5,503 bases of DNA from Pseudomonadota bacterium. GTDB taxonomy: Bacteria > Pseudomonadota > Alphaproteobacteria > Rhizobiales > Xanthobacteraceae. The notes under the pieces are model-generated. The model was not told the origin of the DNA. It ran no database searches and saw only the letters and a program-made list of their open reading frames with translations. Where the stretch lies: contig JAEYTQ010000373.1 in the NCBI GenBank assembly GCA_023433965.1, positions 1 to 5,503 on the forward strand, in the 5' to 3' direction. A program made the position numbers and the translations under genes. Of the stretch, positions 1 to 5,503 are shown in pieces; position 1 is the first letter of the stretch, and each line of letters starts with the position of its first letter.

Positions 1-142
1 GGTGTACAAGGGTCTCGGCCTCGTCGACGAGATCAAGCGCGACCTCGCCTCGACGCTGCTCCGCACCGGGCGGGATTCGCTCTCGGAGATCGTCGGCGCC
101 GATGCCGCGACGCTGACGGCGGAAGACTGGCCTGGGATGTAG
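1..142 (+). CDS. pyrD: Quinone-dependent dihydroorotate dehydrogenase (class 2), C-terminal end only
   Basis: This is the 3' end of a gene that begins left of the window; the first complete codon is at base 2 and the stop is TAG at 140-142, leaving 46 residues. The readable part begins VYKGLGLVDEIKRDL and ends AEDWPGM. The YKG-LxxxI segment matches the last helix of class 2 PyrD proteins (compare FKGPPLIKEI near the end of E. coli PyrD), and the tail after it is of the kind seen in alphaproteobacterial PyrD. The enzyme oxidises dihydroorotate to orotate in pyrimidine synthesis, passing electrons to membrane quinone. The FMN site and catalytic residues lie outside the window, so the call rests on the C-terminal helix and tail alone. 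The gene converges on the MATE transporter gene, with a large palindrome between the two stop codons. Confidence 0.82.
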   Translation, partial: VYKGLGLVDEIKRDLASTLLRTGRDSLSEIVGADAATLTAEDWPGM

Positions 143-147
143 CTCGG

Positions 148-286
148 TCTCGTGCCCCGGACGCAGCGCAGCGCTCTGCAGCGATGCGGTGCAGAGCCGG
201 GGCCCATGTGATCGCGAATTCGACGAGAAATGGGTCCCGGCTCTGCGCAGCAGCGTTTCACGCTGCGGCGCGTCCGGGACACGAGA
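148..286. repeat. Large four-armed palindromic intergenic element, Bradyrhizobium-type
   Basis: Four nested helices can be read directly. The outer arms 148-164 and 270-286 (17 bases each) are complementary except at one position. The inner arms 191-207 and 230-246 (17 bases each) are also complementary except at one position, with a 22-base loop. Between them lie a left side hairpin at 167-188 (8 bp, one G-A mismatch, loop CTGC) and a right side hairpin at 250-266 (6-7 bp, loop within TTTCA). Together they would fold as a four-way cruciform in DNA, or a cloverleaf-like RNA from either strand. The wording (outer arm ending in CCGGACGC, inner arm GCAGAGCCGGGGCCCAT) resembles a dispersed intergenic repeat I recall from Bradyrhizobium genomes. 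It starts 6 bases after the pyrD stop and ends 1 base before the MATE stop. It could act as a bidirectional terminator or an mRNA 3'-end stabiliser; no T-run follows it on either strand. Copy number in the genome cannot be seen here. Confidence 0.85.
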
Positions 287-287
287 G

Positions 288-1613
288 TTACGGCTTCACG
301 AACGTCGCCCGGTACAGCGCCGGATATCTCGCACCCTGCAAGCCGCCGCGCGCGATGTAGAACGCGATCAGCGCACACCACAGCCCGGTATTGCCGAGGG
401 ATTGCAGCGCGAGCCAAACGCCGAAGAAGACGGCGAGCGAGACCAGCATCAGATTGCGCATCTCGCGGGCCCAGGTGGCGCCGACATAGATGCCATCGAA
501 GCCGAAGGCGAATACGCCGGGCAGCGGCGCGAGCACGATGAACGGCAGGAAGTCGCGCGCGGCGCGACGGACGTCCTCGCTCGCGGTCATGACATTGATC
601 AGGTTCGGGCCGAACAGCGCGAACAGCACGGCAACGACCAGTGCGAAGCCGAGGCCCCACAGCAGCACCAAGCGGGTGGAATCGAGGAAGCCTCTCGCGT
701 CGCGGGCGCCCAACGTGCGGCCGCAGAGTTGCTGGGCCGCGTTGCCGATGCCGTCAAGGAAGAAGGCGCTGACCAGGAGGAAATTGTTGAGCACCGAGTT
801 CGCGGCCAGCGTGACGTCACCGGCCCGCGCGCCCTTGGCGGTGAAGAACAGGAACACGGCGATCAGCGCCGCCGTGCGGATCATGATGTCGGAATTCACC
901 GCCAGCAGACGCATCAGCTTGACCCGGTCTAACAGGCGGGCACGGGGAACGGTAAAGCCGCCGTCCGCATAGCGCCGGCACACGATGACGCCGAGCACGA
1001 AGCCGGTCGTCTCGGATAGCAGCGCGGCGATGGCCGCACCGGCGATGCCTGTGTCATAGACCAGCACCAGCAAGATCGTCGCCACCATATTGATGACGTT
1101 GATGACGACCTGGAGCGCAAGTGCCGGATTGGCGCGGGCCTGCCCGACCAGCCAGCCGAGCACGACGTAGTTGGCGAAGGCGAATGGCGATGACCAGATC
1201 CGGATCATGAAATAGGTTTTCGCCGCGCGGGTTACGCCTTCGCTGCCGCCCATCAGGTCGAACAGCACCGCCGTCAACGGCAGTTGCAGCGCGATCAGCG
1301 CGGTGCCGATCAGGCCGGCGACGATGAAGCCGCGCACGAGGATGGCCCTCAGCTCCTCGGCCACGCCGGCGCCGAGCGCCTGCGCGGTGAAGGCCAGCGT
1401 GCTCATGCGCAGGAAGCCGAACAGCCAGAACAGGCAATCGAAGATGATGGAGGCCATCGCCACACCGCCGAGCAGCGCGGCATCATCGAGCCGTCCGATC
1501 GCGGTGGTCGAGACCACGCCGATCAGCGGCGTTGTCAGATTCGCGACCATGGCCGGTCCGGCAATGGCGAACACCTGTCGGGAGCTGATCCTGGGATGAA
1601 CCGGCGCGTGCAT
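288..1613 (-). CDS. MATE family efflux transporter, DinF-like
   Basis: This 441-residue protein has the length and hydrophobic pattern of a 12-helix MATE exporter with two six-helix bundles. The first bundle covers about residues 13-215. A basic loop follows (RRYADGGFTVPRARLLDRVK, about 213-232), then the second bundle. DinF-subfamily signatures are NSDIMIRTAAL at 240-250, ANSVLNNFLLVSAFFLDGIGNAAQQLCGR starting at 271, and FDGIYVGAT at 372-380. The N-terminus is short and cytoplasmic, with helix 1 starting near FAIAGPAMVANL. Such proteins sit in the inner membrane and export organic cations, drugs or metabolites, driven by H+ or Na+; the substrate here is unknown. The ATG at 1613-1611 lies 1 base after the TGA of the MBL gene, with no Shine-Dalgarno sequence close upstream (the nearest AGAGGA is 23 bases away), so translation is probably coupled to that gene. 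The gene is last in its group and ends at the palindrome. E. coli dinF is SOS-induced; I see no LexA-type site here. Confidence 0.9.
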   Translation of the reverse strand: MHAPVHPRISSRQVFAIAGPAMVANLTTPLIGVVSTTAIGRLDDAALLGGVAMASIIFDCLFWLFGFLRMSTLAFTAQALGAGVAEELRAILVRGFIVAGLIGTALIALQLPLTAVLFDLMGGSEGVTRAAKTYFMIRIWSSPFAFANYVVLGWLVGQARANPALALQVVINVINMVATILLVLVYDTGIAGAAIAALLSETTGFVLGVIVCRRYADGGFTVPRARLLDRVKLMRLLAVNSDIMIRTAALIAVFLFFTAKGARAGDVTLAANSVLNNFLLVSAFFLDGIGNAAQQLCGRTLGARDARGFLDSTRLVLLWGLGFALVVAVLFALFGPNLINVMTASEDVRRAARDFLPFIVLAPLPGVFAFGFDGIYVGATWAREMRNLMLVSLAVFFGVWLALQSLGNTGLWCALIAFYIARGGLQGARYPALYRATFVKP

Positions 1614-1614
1614 G

Positions 1615-2349
1615 TCAGAACACGAGCACCATGCCGTCCTCTGCAGCCAGATGCGGCACCTCGGAGAGGCGCGACAGCATGTCGCCGCTCATATGGGTGA
1701 GGACGAGCCGCTTGGCGCCGATGTCGGGCAGATGCTGTTCCAAGGTCTTCAGGCTGAGATGGTTCTTGACCACCTTCTCGTACATATAGGCTTCGACAAT
1801 GAAAAGGTCCGCGCCATGCGCCAGCGGAATGAGCGTCTCCGTCCATTCGGTGTCGGCGCTGTAGGCGAGCGTGCGGTCCTCGGTCTCCACGCGGTAGGCG
1901 AGGAAGGGGCCGCCGGATTCGCCGTGCACGACGGGATAGGGCATCACCGTCACCGTGCCGAAGGTCCTGCTTTGCTCGGGCGCGAGCTCGACGACGTCGA
2001 GGTCGAAGCGCTGCTTCGTCTTCGAGGAATGCTCGAACAGCGCCTCCATCAACTCGCGCAGCCGGCGCTCGAGGCCTTGCGGGCCCGCGATCGTCAGCGG
2101 CCGCGTCCGCCGCGAGAACTGCGCGTCGAGCAGGAGGAACGGCAGGCCGGCAAAATGGTCGCCGTGGAAATGCGTGATGAGGACGAGATCGATGTCGTTG
2201 CGCTCGATCTCGAGCCGCTTCAGCGCCGGCACAGCCGACGCGCCGCAATCGATCAGGAAGTTAGCCTTGCGCCCGGAGACGTGGAAGCAGGTGTTGAGCC
2301 TGCCGCCGGAGCCGAAGGCGTCACCGCAGCCGACGAACCGCAATTGCAT
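1615..2349 (-). CDS. MBL-fold metallo-hydrolase, RNase Z-like
   Basis: This 244-residue soluble protein has no signal peptide. The metal-binding motif HFHGDH is at 60-65. Further likely ligands are H142 (PVVHGES), D166 (YSADTEW) and H219 (LTHMSGD), with a conserved NHLSL (H197) that RNase Z/PhnP-like enzymes share. The fold starts at once with MQLRFVGCGDAFGSGGRLNT, the usual beta-lactamase-fold opening of this branch. True tRNase Z proteins are usually about 300 residues or more and carry a long flexible exosite arm; here only a short segment of about 75 residues lies between HFHGDH and H142, with no glycine/proline-rich arm. It is therefore more likely a phosphodiesterase or hydrolase of unknown substrate than the tRNA 3'-processing enzyme. 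The ATG has GGGAG ten bases upstream. It lies 16 bp after the DUF6460 gene and 1 bp before the MATE gene, which suggests one transcript. Confidence 0.88.
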   Translation of the reverse strand: MQLRFVGCGDAFGSGGRLNTCFHVSGRKANFLIDCGASAVPALKRLEIERNDIDLVLITHFHGDHFAGLPFLLLDAQFSRRTRPLTIAGPQGLERRLRELMEALFEHSSKTKQRFDLDVVELAPEQSRTFGTVTVMPYPVVHGESGGPFLAYRVETEDRTLAYSADTEWTETLIPLAHGADLFIVEAYMYEKVVKNHLSLKTLEQHLPDIGAKRLVLTHMSGDMLSRLSEVPHLAAEDGMVLVF

Positions 2350-2365
2350 CGGCTGCGCGCTCCCA

Positions 2366-2671
2366 CTACCGGCCGCGCGGCGCGCCGAACACGCGCGAGA
2401 GCAGCCAGATCGGGATCACGATGACCGCACCGAGCAGGAAGTAGCGCCACAGCCAGTTCACGGCGTCGAAGCCGAGATCCCACAGCCGCTGGAACAGGAG
2501 GCGGATGCTGTAGAGGATGTTCCAGGGATCGAAGCCGATCGCGGCCAGCACGACCCCGACCAGGATCGACAGCAGGACCAGCCGAAACGCGACGGCGATC
2601 GGCGAGCCGCCGAGAAAGCGGTGCAGGCCGTCGCTGCGGCCGGCCGGCAAATCCCTGACGTCTTGGACCAT
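2366..2671 (-). CDS. Small two-helix membrane protein, DUF6460-type
   Basis: With the start chosen here this is a 101-residue protein. A short polar N-terminus (MVQDVRDLPAGRSDGLHRFLGGSP) precedes a first hydrophobic helix at about 25-47. The loop FDPWNILYSIRLLFQRLWDLGFDAVN holds a possible amphipathic helix, and a second hydrophobic helix at about 73-95 is followed by a basic tail (SRVFGAPRGR). The LHRFLGGSP, FDPWNI and WLWRYFLLGAVIVIPIWL patterns fit the alphaproteobacterial DUF6460 family as I remember it; the function is unknown. An upstream in-frame ATG at 2701 would add ten residues (MGRIRLQEFA). That ATG lies inside a TATAAT -10 box and lacks a ribosome site, whereas the ATG at 2671 has AGGAG six bases upstream, so I prefer 2671. 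It is the first gene of the group with the MBL hydrolase and the MATE transporter. Confidence 0.82.
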   Translation of the reverse strand: MVQDVRDLPAGRSDGLHRFLGGSPIAVAFRLVLLSILVGVVLAAIGFDPWNILYSIRLLFQRLWDLGFDAVNWLWRYFLLGAVIVIPIWLLSRVFGAPRGR

Positions 2672-2677
2672 CGCAAA

Positions 2678-2682
2678 CTCCT
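2678..2682 (-). promoter_or_regulatory. Ribosome binding site AGGAG that decides the DUF6460 start
   Basis: On the minus strand AGGAG is followed by the 6-base spacer TTTGCG and then ATG at 2671-2669. It is the clearest Shine-Dalgarno sequence in the window and selects the inner of the two in-frame ATG codons. Confidence 0.8.
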
Positions 2683-2699
2683 GAAGGCGGATTCGACCC

Positions 2700-2729
2700 A
2701 TTATAGGGCACGGCGAGGCACATGGGGAA
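2700..2729 (-). promoter_or_regulatory. Candidate sigma-70 type promoter for the DUF6460-MBL-MATE group
   Basis: The minus strand carries a perfect TATAAT at 2705-2700. The best -35 candidate is TTCCCC at 2729-2724 with an 18-base spacer, matching the TTGACA consensus at only three of six positions. Transcription would start near 2693, giving a leader of about 20 bases before the ATG at 2671. The exact -10 box, its distance to the ribosome site, and its place just upstream of a gene group after a 188-base gap all support the call. The poor -35 leaves room for chance or for an activator. Confidence 0.5.
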
Positions 2730-2818
2730 CCCGCAAGGGGCCGTCAATCGGGTTACCGGAGTTTAATTCGGGATAGCGCGTCCGGCTTTGAGTTGGGCAC
2801 CATGCCGGCAGCAAGCTC

Positions 2819-2853
2819 GGTCACCTCGCCCGCTTGCCAAGCGGGCGGTGACC
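2819..2853 (-). terminator. Strong bulged hairpin downstream of the ligase gene, possible terminator
   Basis: The arms GGTCACC (2819-2825) and GGTGACC (2847-2853) pair over 7 bp. Inside them GCCCGCTT (2828-2835) pairs with AAGCGGGC (2839-2846) over 8 bp, leaving a 2-base bulge (2826-2827) and a GCC loop. It begins 37 bases after the ligase stop and lies before the promoter of the next group, a logical place to end the exonuclease-ligase transcript. No T-run follows on the minus strand, so it is not a classical intrinsic terminator; it could also protect an mRNA 3' end. The other bases of the 2702-2889 gap show no gene I can support. Confidence 0.45.
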
Positions 2854-2889
2854 GCAGTGCAGTTGTGGCGAGATCGAGGCCTTCACACC

Positions 2890-4551
2890 TCACACCTGAA
2901 TCTCCGCCGGCTCGGCCTTTAGCATCTTCTCCAGCGTTTCCAGCCTGTCTGCCTCCTTCGGCGGCTTGTCCCAGCGCAGGCGACTGATGCGGGGGAAGCG
3001 CATGGCGACGCCGGATTTGTGGCGCGGCGAGCGCTGCAGGCCCTCGAAGGCGACCTCCAGCACCAGCCCCTGGTCCGGCTCGTGCACGACATGGCGGACC
3101 GGGCCGAACTTTTCCGTGGTGTTGCGGCGGACGAAGCGGTCGATCTGCAACAGCTCCTCGTCGGTGAAGCCGAAATACGCCTTCCCGACCGGCACCAGCT
3201 CATCGCCGCTATCGCCTGCAGTCCAGACGCCGAAAGTGTAGTCGGAATAATAGGACGAGCGCTTGCCGTGGCCGCGCTGCGCGTACATCAGCACGGCGTC
3301 GATGATGTGCGGATCGCGCTTCCACTTCCACCATTGCCCCTTCGGCCGCCCCGGCAGATAAGGCGCATCGCGCCGCTTCAACATCACGCCCTCCACGGCG
3401 TCCGCATCCTCGCCAGCGCCGGCACTCGCCGGATCGGCGCGCGCGGCGGTGAGCGCGTCCCAGGTCGTGAACGAGACCGTGGGCGACAGATCGATGCGGG
3501 GATCACCGAGCTTCGCGATGAACGTCTCCAGCCGCTCGCGCCGCTCCGCGAACGGCAGCTCGCGCAGGTCGTTCTCGTCCTCGCCCAGCAGATCGTAGGC
3601 GCGCAAATAGATCGGAAATTCCTTGATCAGTTTGGGCGAGACGACCTTGCGATTCAGGCGCTGCTGCAGCACGTTGAAACTCTGCACGCGGCCCTCGCGC
3701 AGGATCAGAAGCTCGCCGTCGATCGCGCCCGGCAGGCGCAGCGACGGCCCGAGATCCGGAAAGCTACCCGTGATGTCCTCGCCGGTGCGCGAATAGAGCC
3801 GCGCAACGATGTGGCCGCGATCGTCGCGCCCCGCCACCGCCTGCACGCGTATGCCGTCCCATTTCCATTCGGCGATGTAGTCGGCAGGATCGAGCGCGGC
3901 GAAATCGCCGTCCTCGATCGCATGCGCCAGCATCACCGGGCGGAACGGTGCGGGATCGCGATTGACGGGCTTTTCGCCGCGGCCTTCCAGCCAGGCGAAC
4001 AGATCGAGATAGGGTGGTGCAAGGCCAGGCCAGATCAGCTCGACCTCATGCGGATCCTTGGCGCCGAGGGCGGCGGCCGCGGTCTTGGCGAGGCGTGCGG
4101 AGATGCCGATGCGCAATGCGCCGGTGACGAGCTTCAGCAGCGCCCACCGGCCGGTCTCGTCCAACTCGTCGAGCCAGCGTTCGAGCTGCCTCGGCAGCTC
4201 GGCCTTGCCGAGCGTGCGCAGCGTGGTGACGACCTCGGTCAGCGTGGGGGGTGGTGGGTTGTTGTGGGCGGCGAGTTCGGCCTTCGGCCACATCAGCGCC
4301 ACCGTCTCGGAGAGGTCGCCGACATAGTCGTAGCTCAATCCGAACAGCACCTCGTCCGTGCGCGATGCGATGAGATCCCGGATCAGCGCAGGCTTGGCAT
4401 GCTTGAAGCTGAGCGCGCCGGTCAGAGCGGCCAGCGCATAGCCGCGGTCGGGATCGCCGGCCTCGCGGAAATAGCCGGTGATCAGGCGCAGCTTGTTGTT
4501 GCGGCCGGGCTCGTAAGCGAGCCGGTCCAGGAGTTCGGCGAAGCGGTTCAT
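2890..4551 (-). CDS. ATP-dependent DNA ligase of the ligase-associated (cisplatin) damage response type
   Basis: This 553-residue protein has three parts. A helical DNA-binding domain covers about 1-200 (MNRFAELLDRLAYEPGRNNK onward). A nucleotidyltransferase domain covers about 205-412: motif I KWDGIR with the adenylated lysine K230, SRTGEDIT at 254-261, AIDGELLI around 276-283 (D278, E280), IYLRAYDLL at 314-322, motif IV VEGVMLKRR at 386-394, and motif V WWKWKRD at 407-413. An OB-fold domain ends with the motif VI region RSPRHKSGVAMRFPRI at 507-522. All key residues are present. It seals nicks by way of ligase-AMP and DNA-AMP intermediates. The size and the VEGVMLKRRD and GRNNKLRLI patterns match the bacterial family named for the cisplatin damage response, which pairs with an MBL exonuclease. 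Its ATG overlaps the exonuclease TGA (ATGA), with GAGG seven bases upstream. The usual helicase and PdeM partners do not follow it. A 4-proline run at 99-102 and an Ala/Gly/Asp-rich stretch at 371-385 are probably flexible. Confidence 0.94.
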   Translation of the reverse strand: MNRFAELLDRLAYEPGRNNKLRLITGYFREAGDPDRGYALAALTGALSFKHAKPALIRDLIASRTDEVLFGLSYDYVGDLSETVALMWPKAELAAHNNPPPPTLTEVVTTLRTLGKAELPRQLERWLDELDETGRWALLKLVTGALRIGISARLAKTAAAALGAKDPHEVELIWPGLAPPYLDLFAWLEGRGEKPVNRDPAPFRPVMLAHAIEDGDFAALDPADYIAEWKWDGIRVQAVAGRDDRGHIVARLYSRTGEDITGSFPDLGPSLRLPGAIDGELLILREGRVQSFNVLQQRLNRKVVSPKLIKEFPIYLRAYDLLGEDENDLRELPFAERRERLETFIAKLGDPRIDLSPTVSFTTWDALTAARADPASAGAGEDADAVEGVMLKRRDAPYLPGRPKGQWWKWKRDPHIIDAVLMYAQRGHGKRSSYYSDYTFGVWTAGDSGDELVPVGKAYFGFTDEELLQIDRFVRRNTTEKFGPVRHVVHEPDQGLVLEVAFEGLQRSPRHKSGVAMRFPRISRLRWDKPPKEADRLETLEKMLKAEPAEIQV

Positions 4552-5503
4552 GCTTCGGCCTCGCCTTGAACCTGCGCCTCGCTCTCCTCCTCATCGCCAT
4601 AGCCGACGAGATCGAGCGGCTGCGCTTTCAGGCCCTTGCTCCGGCACCAATGCACCAGCGCATCTTCCTGGCCGTGGGTGACCCAGACCTCGCCGGCGCC
4701 GGTCGCGCCGATGGTGGCGGTGAGGCCGTCCCAATCGGCATGGTCGGAGATCACCAGAGGAAGCTCGACGCCGCGCTGGCGCGCGCGGGCGCGCACCCGC
4801 ATCCAACCCGAGGCGAACGCGGTGACGGGATCGGGAAAGCGCCGCGTCCACAGATCCGATGTCGCCGAGGGGGGCGCCAGCGTGATGGTGCCCGCCAGTG
4901 CCGCCTTCTTGACGCCCTTCACTGGTCTGAGCTCGCCAAGCGCGATGCCGCGGCTCTGGTAGTATTGGGTGATCTTCTCCATCGCGCCATGCAGATAGAT
5001 CGGCGCGTCATACCCGGCCTGGCGCAGCAGCGCGATCACGCGCTGGGCCTTGCCGAGCGAATAGGCCCCGACCAGATGCGCGCGCTCGGGAAACAGCGCG
5101 ACCGACGCGAGCAGCTTCTTCACCTCGTCCGCGGCATCGCCATGCCGGAACACCGGCAGGCCGAAGGTGGCTTCGGTGATGAAGACGTCGCAGGGCACGA
5201 GCTCGAACGGCGCACAGGTCGGATCGGGCGCATCCTTGTAATCGCCCGAGGCGACGATGCAGGTATCCTTGCAAGTCACCGCGATTTGCGCCGAGCCAAG
5301 CACATGGCCGGCCGGGTGACATTTGACGTTGACGTCGCCGAGCCGGATCTCCTCGCCATAGCGGATGGCTTGCGTCGATCCGGCAAAGTTCTCGCCGTAG
5401 CGTAGCCGCATCATGTCGAGCGTTTCCTGCGTCGCCAGCACCGCGCCATGGCCGGCGCGAGCATGGTCGGAATGGCCATGGGTGATCACGGCCCGCTCCA
5501 CCG
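4548..5503 (-). CDS. Ligase-associated DNA damage response exonuclease (MBL fold, SNM1-like), 5' end outside window
   Basis: The gene runs off the right edge. The visible 317 codons begin VERAVITHGHSDHAR, with the first metal motif HGHSDH at visible residues 8-13. I estimate from the family layout that about 25 residues are missing. The GTG at 5501 is an internal valine, not a start. Further signs of a DNA-processing MBL/beta-CASP-like nuclease are HPAGHVLGS (a histidine ligand), VASGDYKD (an aspartate ligand), ITEATFGLPVF, AYSLGKAQRV, LVISDHADWDGL and WVTHGQEDAL. Relatives act on DNA like SNM1/Pso2 exonucleases of crosslink repair, and this branch is usually encoded beside the ATP-dependent ligase. 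The C-terminal tail is acidic (DEEESEAQVQGEAEA) and its last bases overlap the ligase ATG by 4 bp, so the two proteins are translationally coupled. Activity is inferred from the family; no tested substrate can be read from sequence. Confidence 0.93.
   Translation of the reverse strand, partial: VERAVITHGHSDHARAGHGAVLATQETLDMMRLRYGENFAGSTQAIRYGEEIRLGDVNVKCHPAGHVLGSAQIAVTCKDTCIVASGDYKDAPDPTCAPFELVPCDVFITEATFGLPVFRHGDAADEVKKLLASVALFPERAHLVGAYSLGKAQRVIALLRQAGYDAPIYLHGAMEKITQYYQSRGIALGELRPVKGVKKAALAGTITLAPPSATSDLWTRRFPDPVTAFASGWMRVRARARQRGVELPLVISDHADWDGLTATIGATGAGEVWVTHGQEDALVHWCRSKGLKAQPLDLVGYGDEEESEAQVQGEAEA

Noticed and set aside
189..972. Plus-strand open frames starting in the palindrome and running opposite the MATE gene
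   Set aside because: They begin inside the repeat and give low-complexity charged products, whereas the minus strand encodes a clear 12-helix transporter.
2828..2846. Apex CTTGCCAAG resembles a tRNA-Gly(GCC) anticodon loop
   Set aside because: No acceptor stem, D-arm or T-arm with GTTCGA is found at the right spacing; the pairing is a simple long hairpin.
2793..2987. Small plus-strand open frame across the hairpin and ligase end
   Set aside because: It is a Ser/Pro/Ala-rich product that overlaps the hairpin and the ligase C-terminus, with no clear ribosome site.
4246..4271. G-rich tract (six G, then two GGG runs) as a possible G-quadruplex
   Set aside because: There are only three runs of three or more G at suitable spacing, and the tract is explained by the NNPPPP codons of the ligase read on the other strand.
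3019..4569. Long plus-strand open frame (516 codons) opposite the ligase gene
   Set aside because: Its product is arginine-, glutamine- and alanine-rich with no family pattern. It mirrors the ligase codons in a high-GC gene, while the minus strand has all ligase motifs.
4775..4800. Alternating GC tract that could favour Z-DNA
   Set aside because: It encodes the VRARARQR stretch of the exonuclease and is a by-product of arginine and alanine codons in GC-rich DNA.
5499..5501. GTG as a start codon of the exonuclease gene
   Set aside because: The frame stays open to the edge and the first metal motif begins only seven residues later, leaving no room for the N-terminal beta strands of the fold; it is an internal valine.

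Overview
The window looks like chromosome from a high-GC alphaproteobacterium, most likely Bradyrhizobium or a close relative such as Rhodopseudomonas. This is inferred from the strong G/C third-position bias, from a genus-typical large palindromic intergenic element, and from a gene set (PyrD tail, DUF6460-type membrane protein, ligase-associated exonuclease plus ATP-dependent ligase) that I recognise from that group. No database search was possible.

Layout from left to right. Bases 1-142 (+) hold the last 46 codons of a class 2 dihydroorotate dehydrogenase gene (pyrD). Bases 143-287 are intergenic and almost completely filled by a four-armed palindrome (148-286), which sits between two convergent genes. 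On the minus strand, read from high to low coordinates, there are two gene groups. The first, entering from the right edge, is a metallo-beta-lactamase (MBL) fold DNA exonuclease (4548-5503, N-terminus outside the window) that overlaps by 4 bp an ATP-dependent DNA ligase gene (2890-4551). These two belong to the bacterial ligase-associated DNA damage response set. A 188-base gap (2702-2889) follows; it holds a strong bulged hairpin and, at its left end, a consensus -10 box. The second group is a small two-helix membrane protein of DUF6460 type (2366-2671, start revised), an RNase Z-like MBL hydrolase (1615-2349) and a DinF-like MATE transporter (288-1613). Its gene gaps are 16 bp and 1 bp, so it is probably one transcription unit ending at the palindrome.

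The exonuclease and ligase probably act together in repair of crosslinks or strand breaks. The ligase has all the nucleotidyltransferase motifs, and the exonuclease keeps the metal ligands that lie within the window. The second group has no pathway I can name with confidence: it combines a membrane protein, a soluble metal-dependent hydrolase and a drug/metabolite exporter. I found no mobile element, CRISPR array, tRNA or rRNA. Most of the window is ordinary chromosomal gene content. The points most worth a second look are the palindrome, the absence of the usual helicase and phosphoesterase partners downstream of the ligase, the start of the DUF6460 gene, and the coupled MBL-MATE pair.
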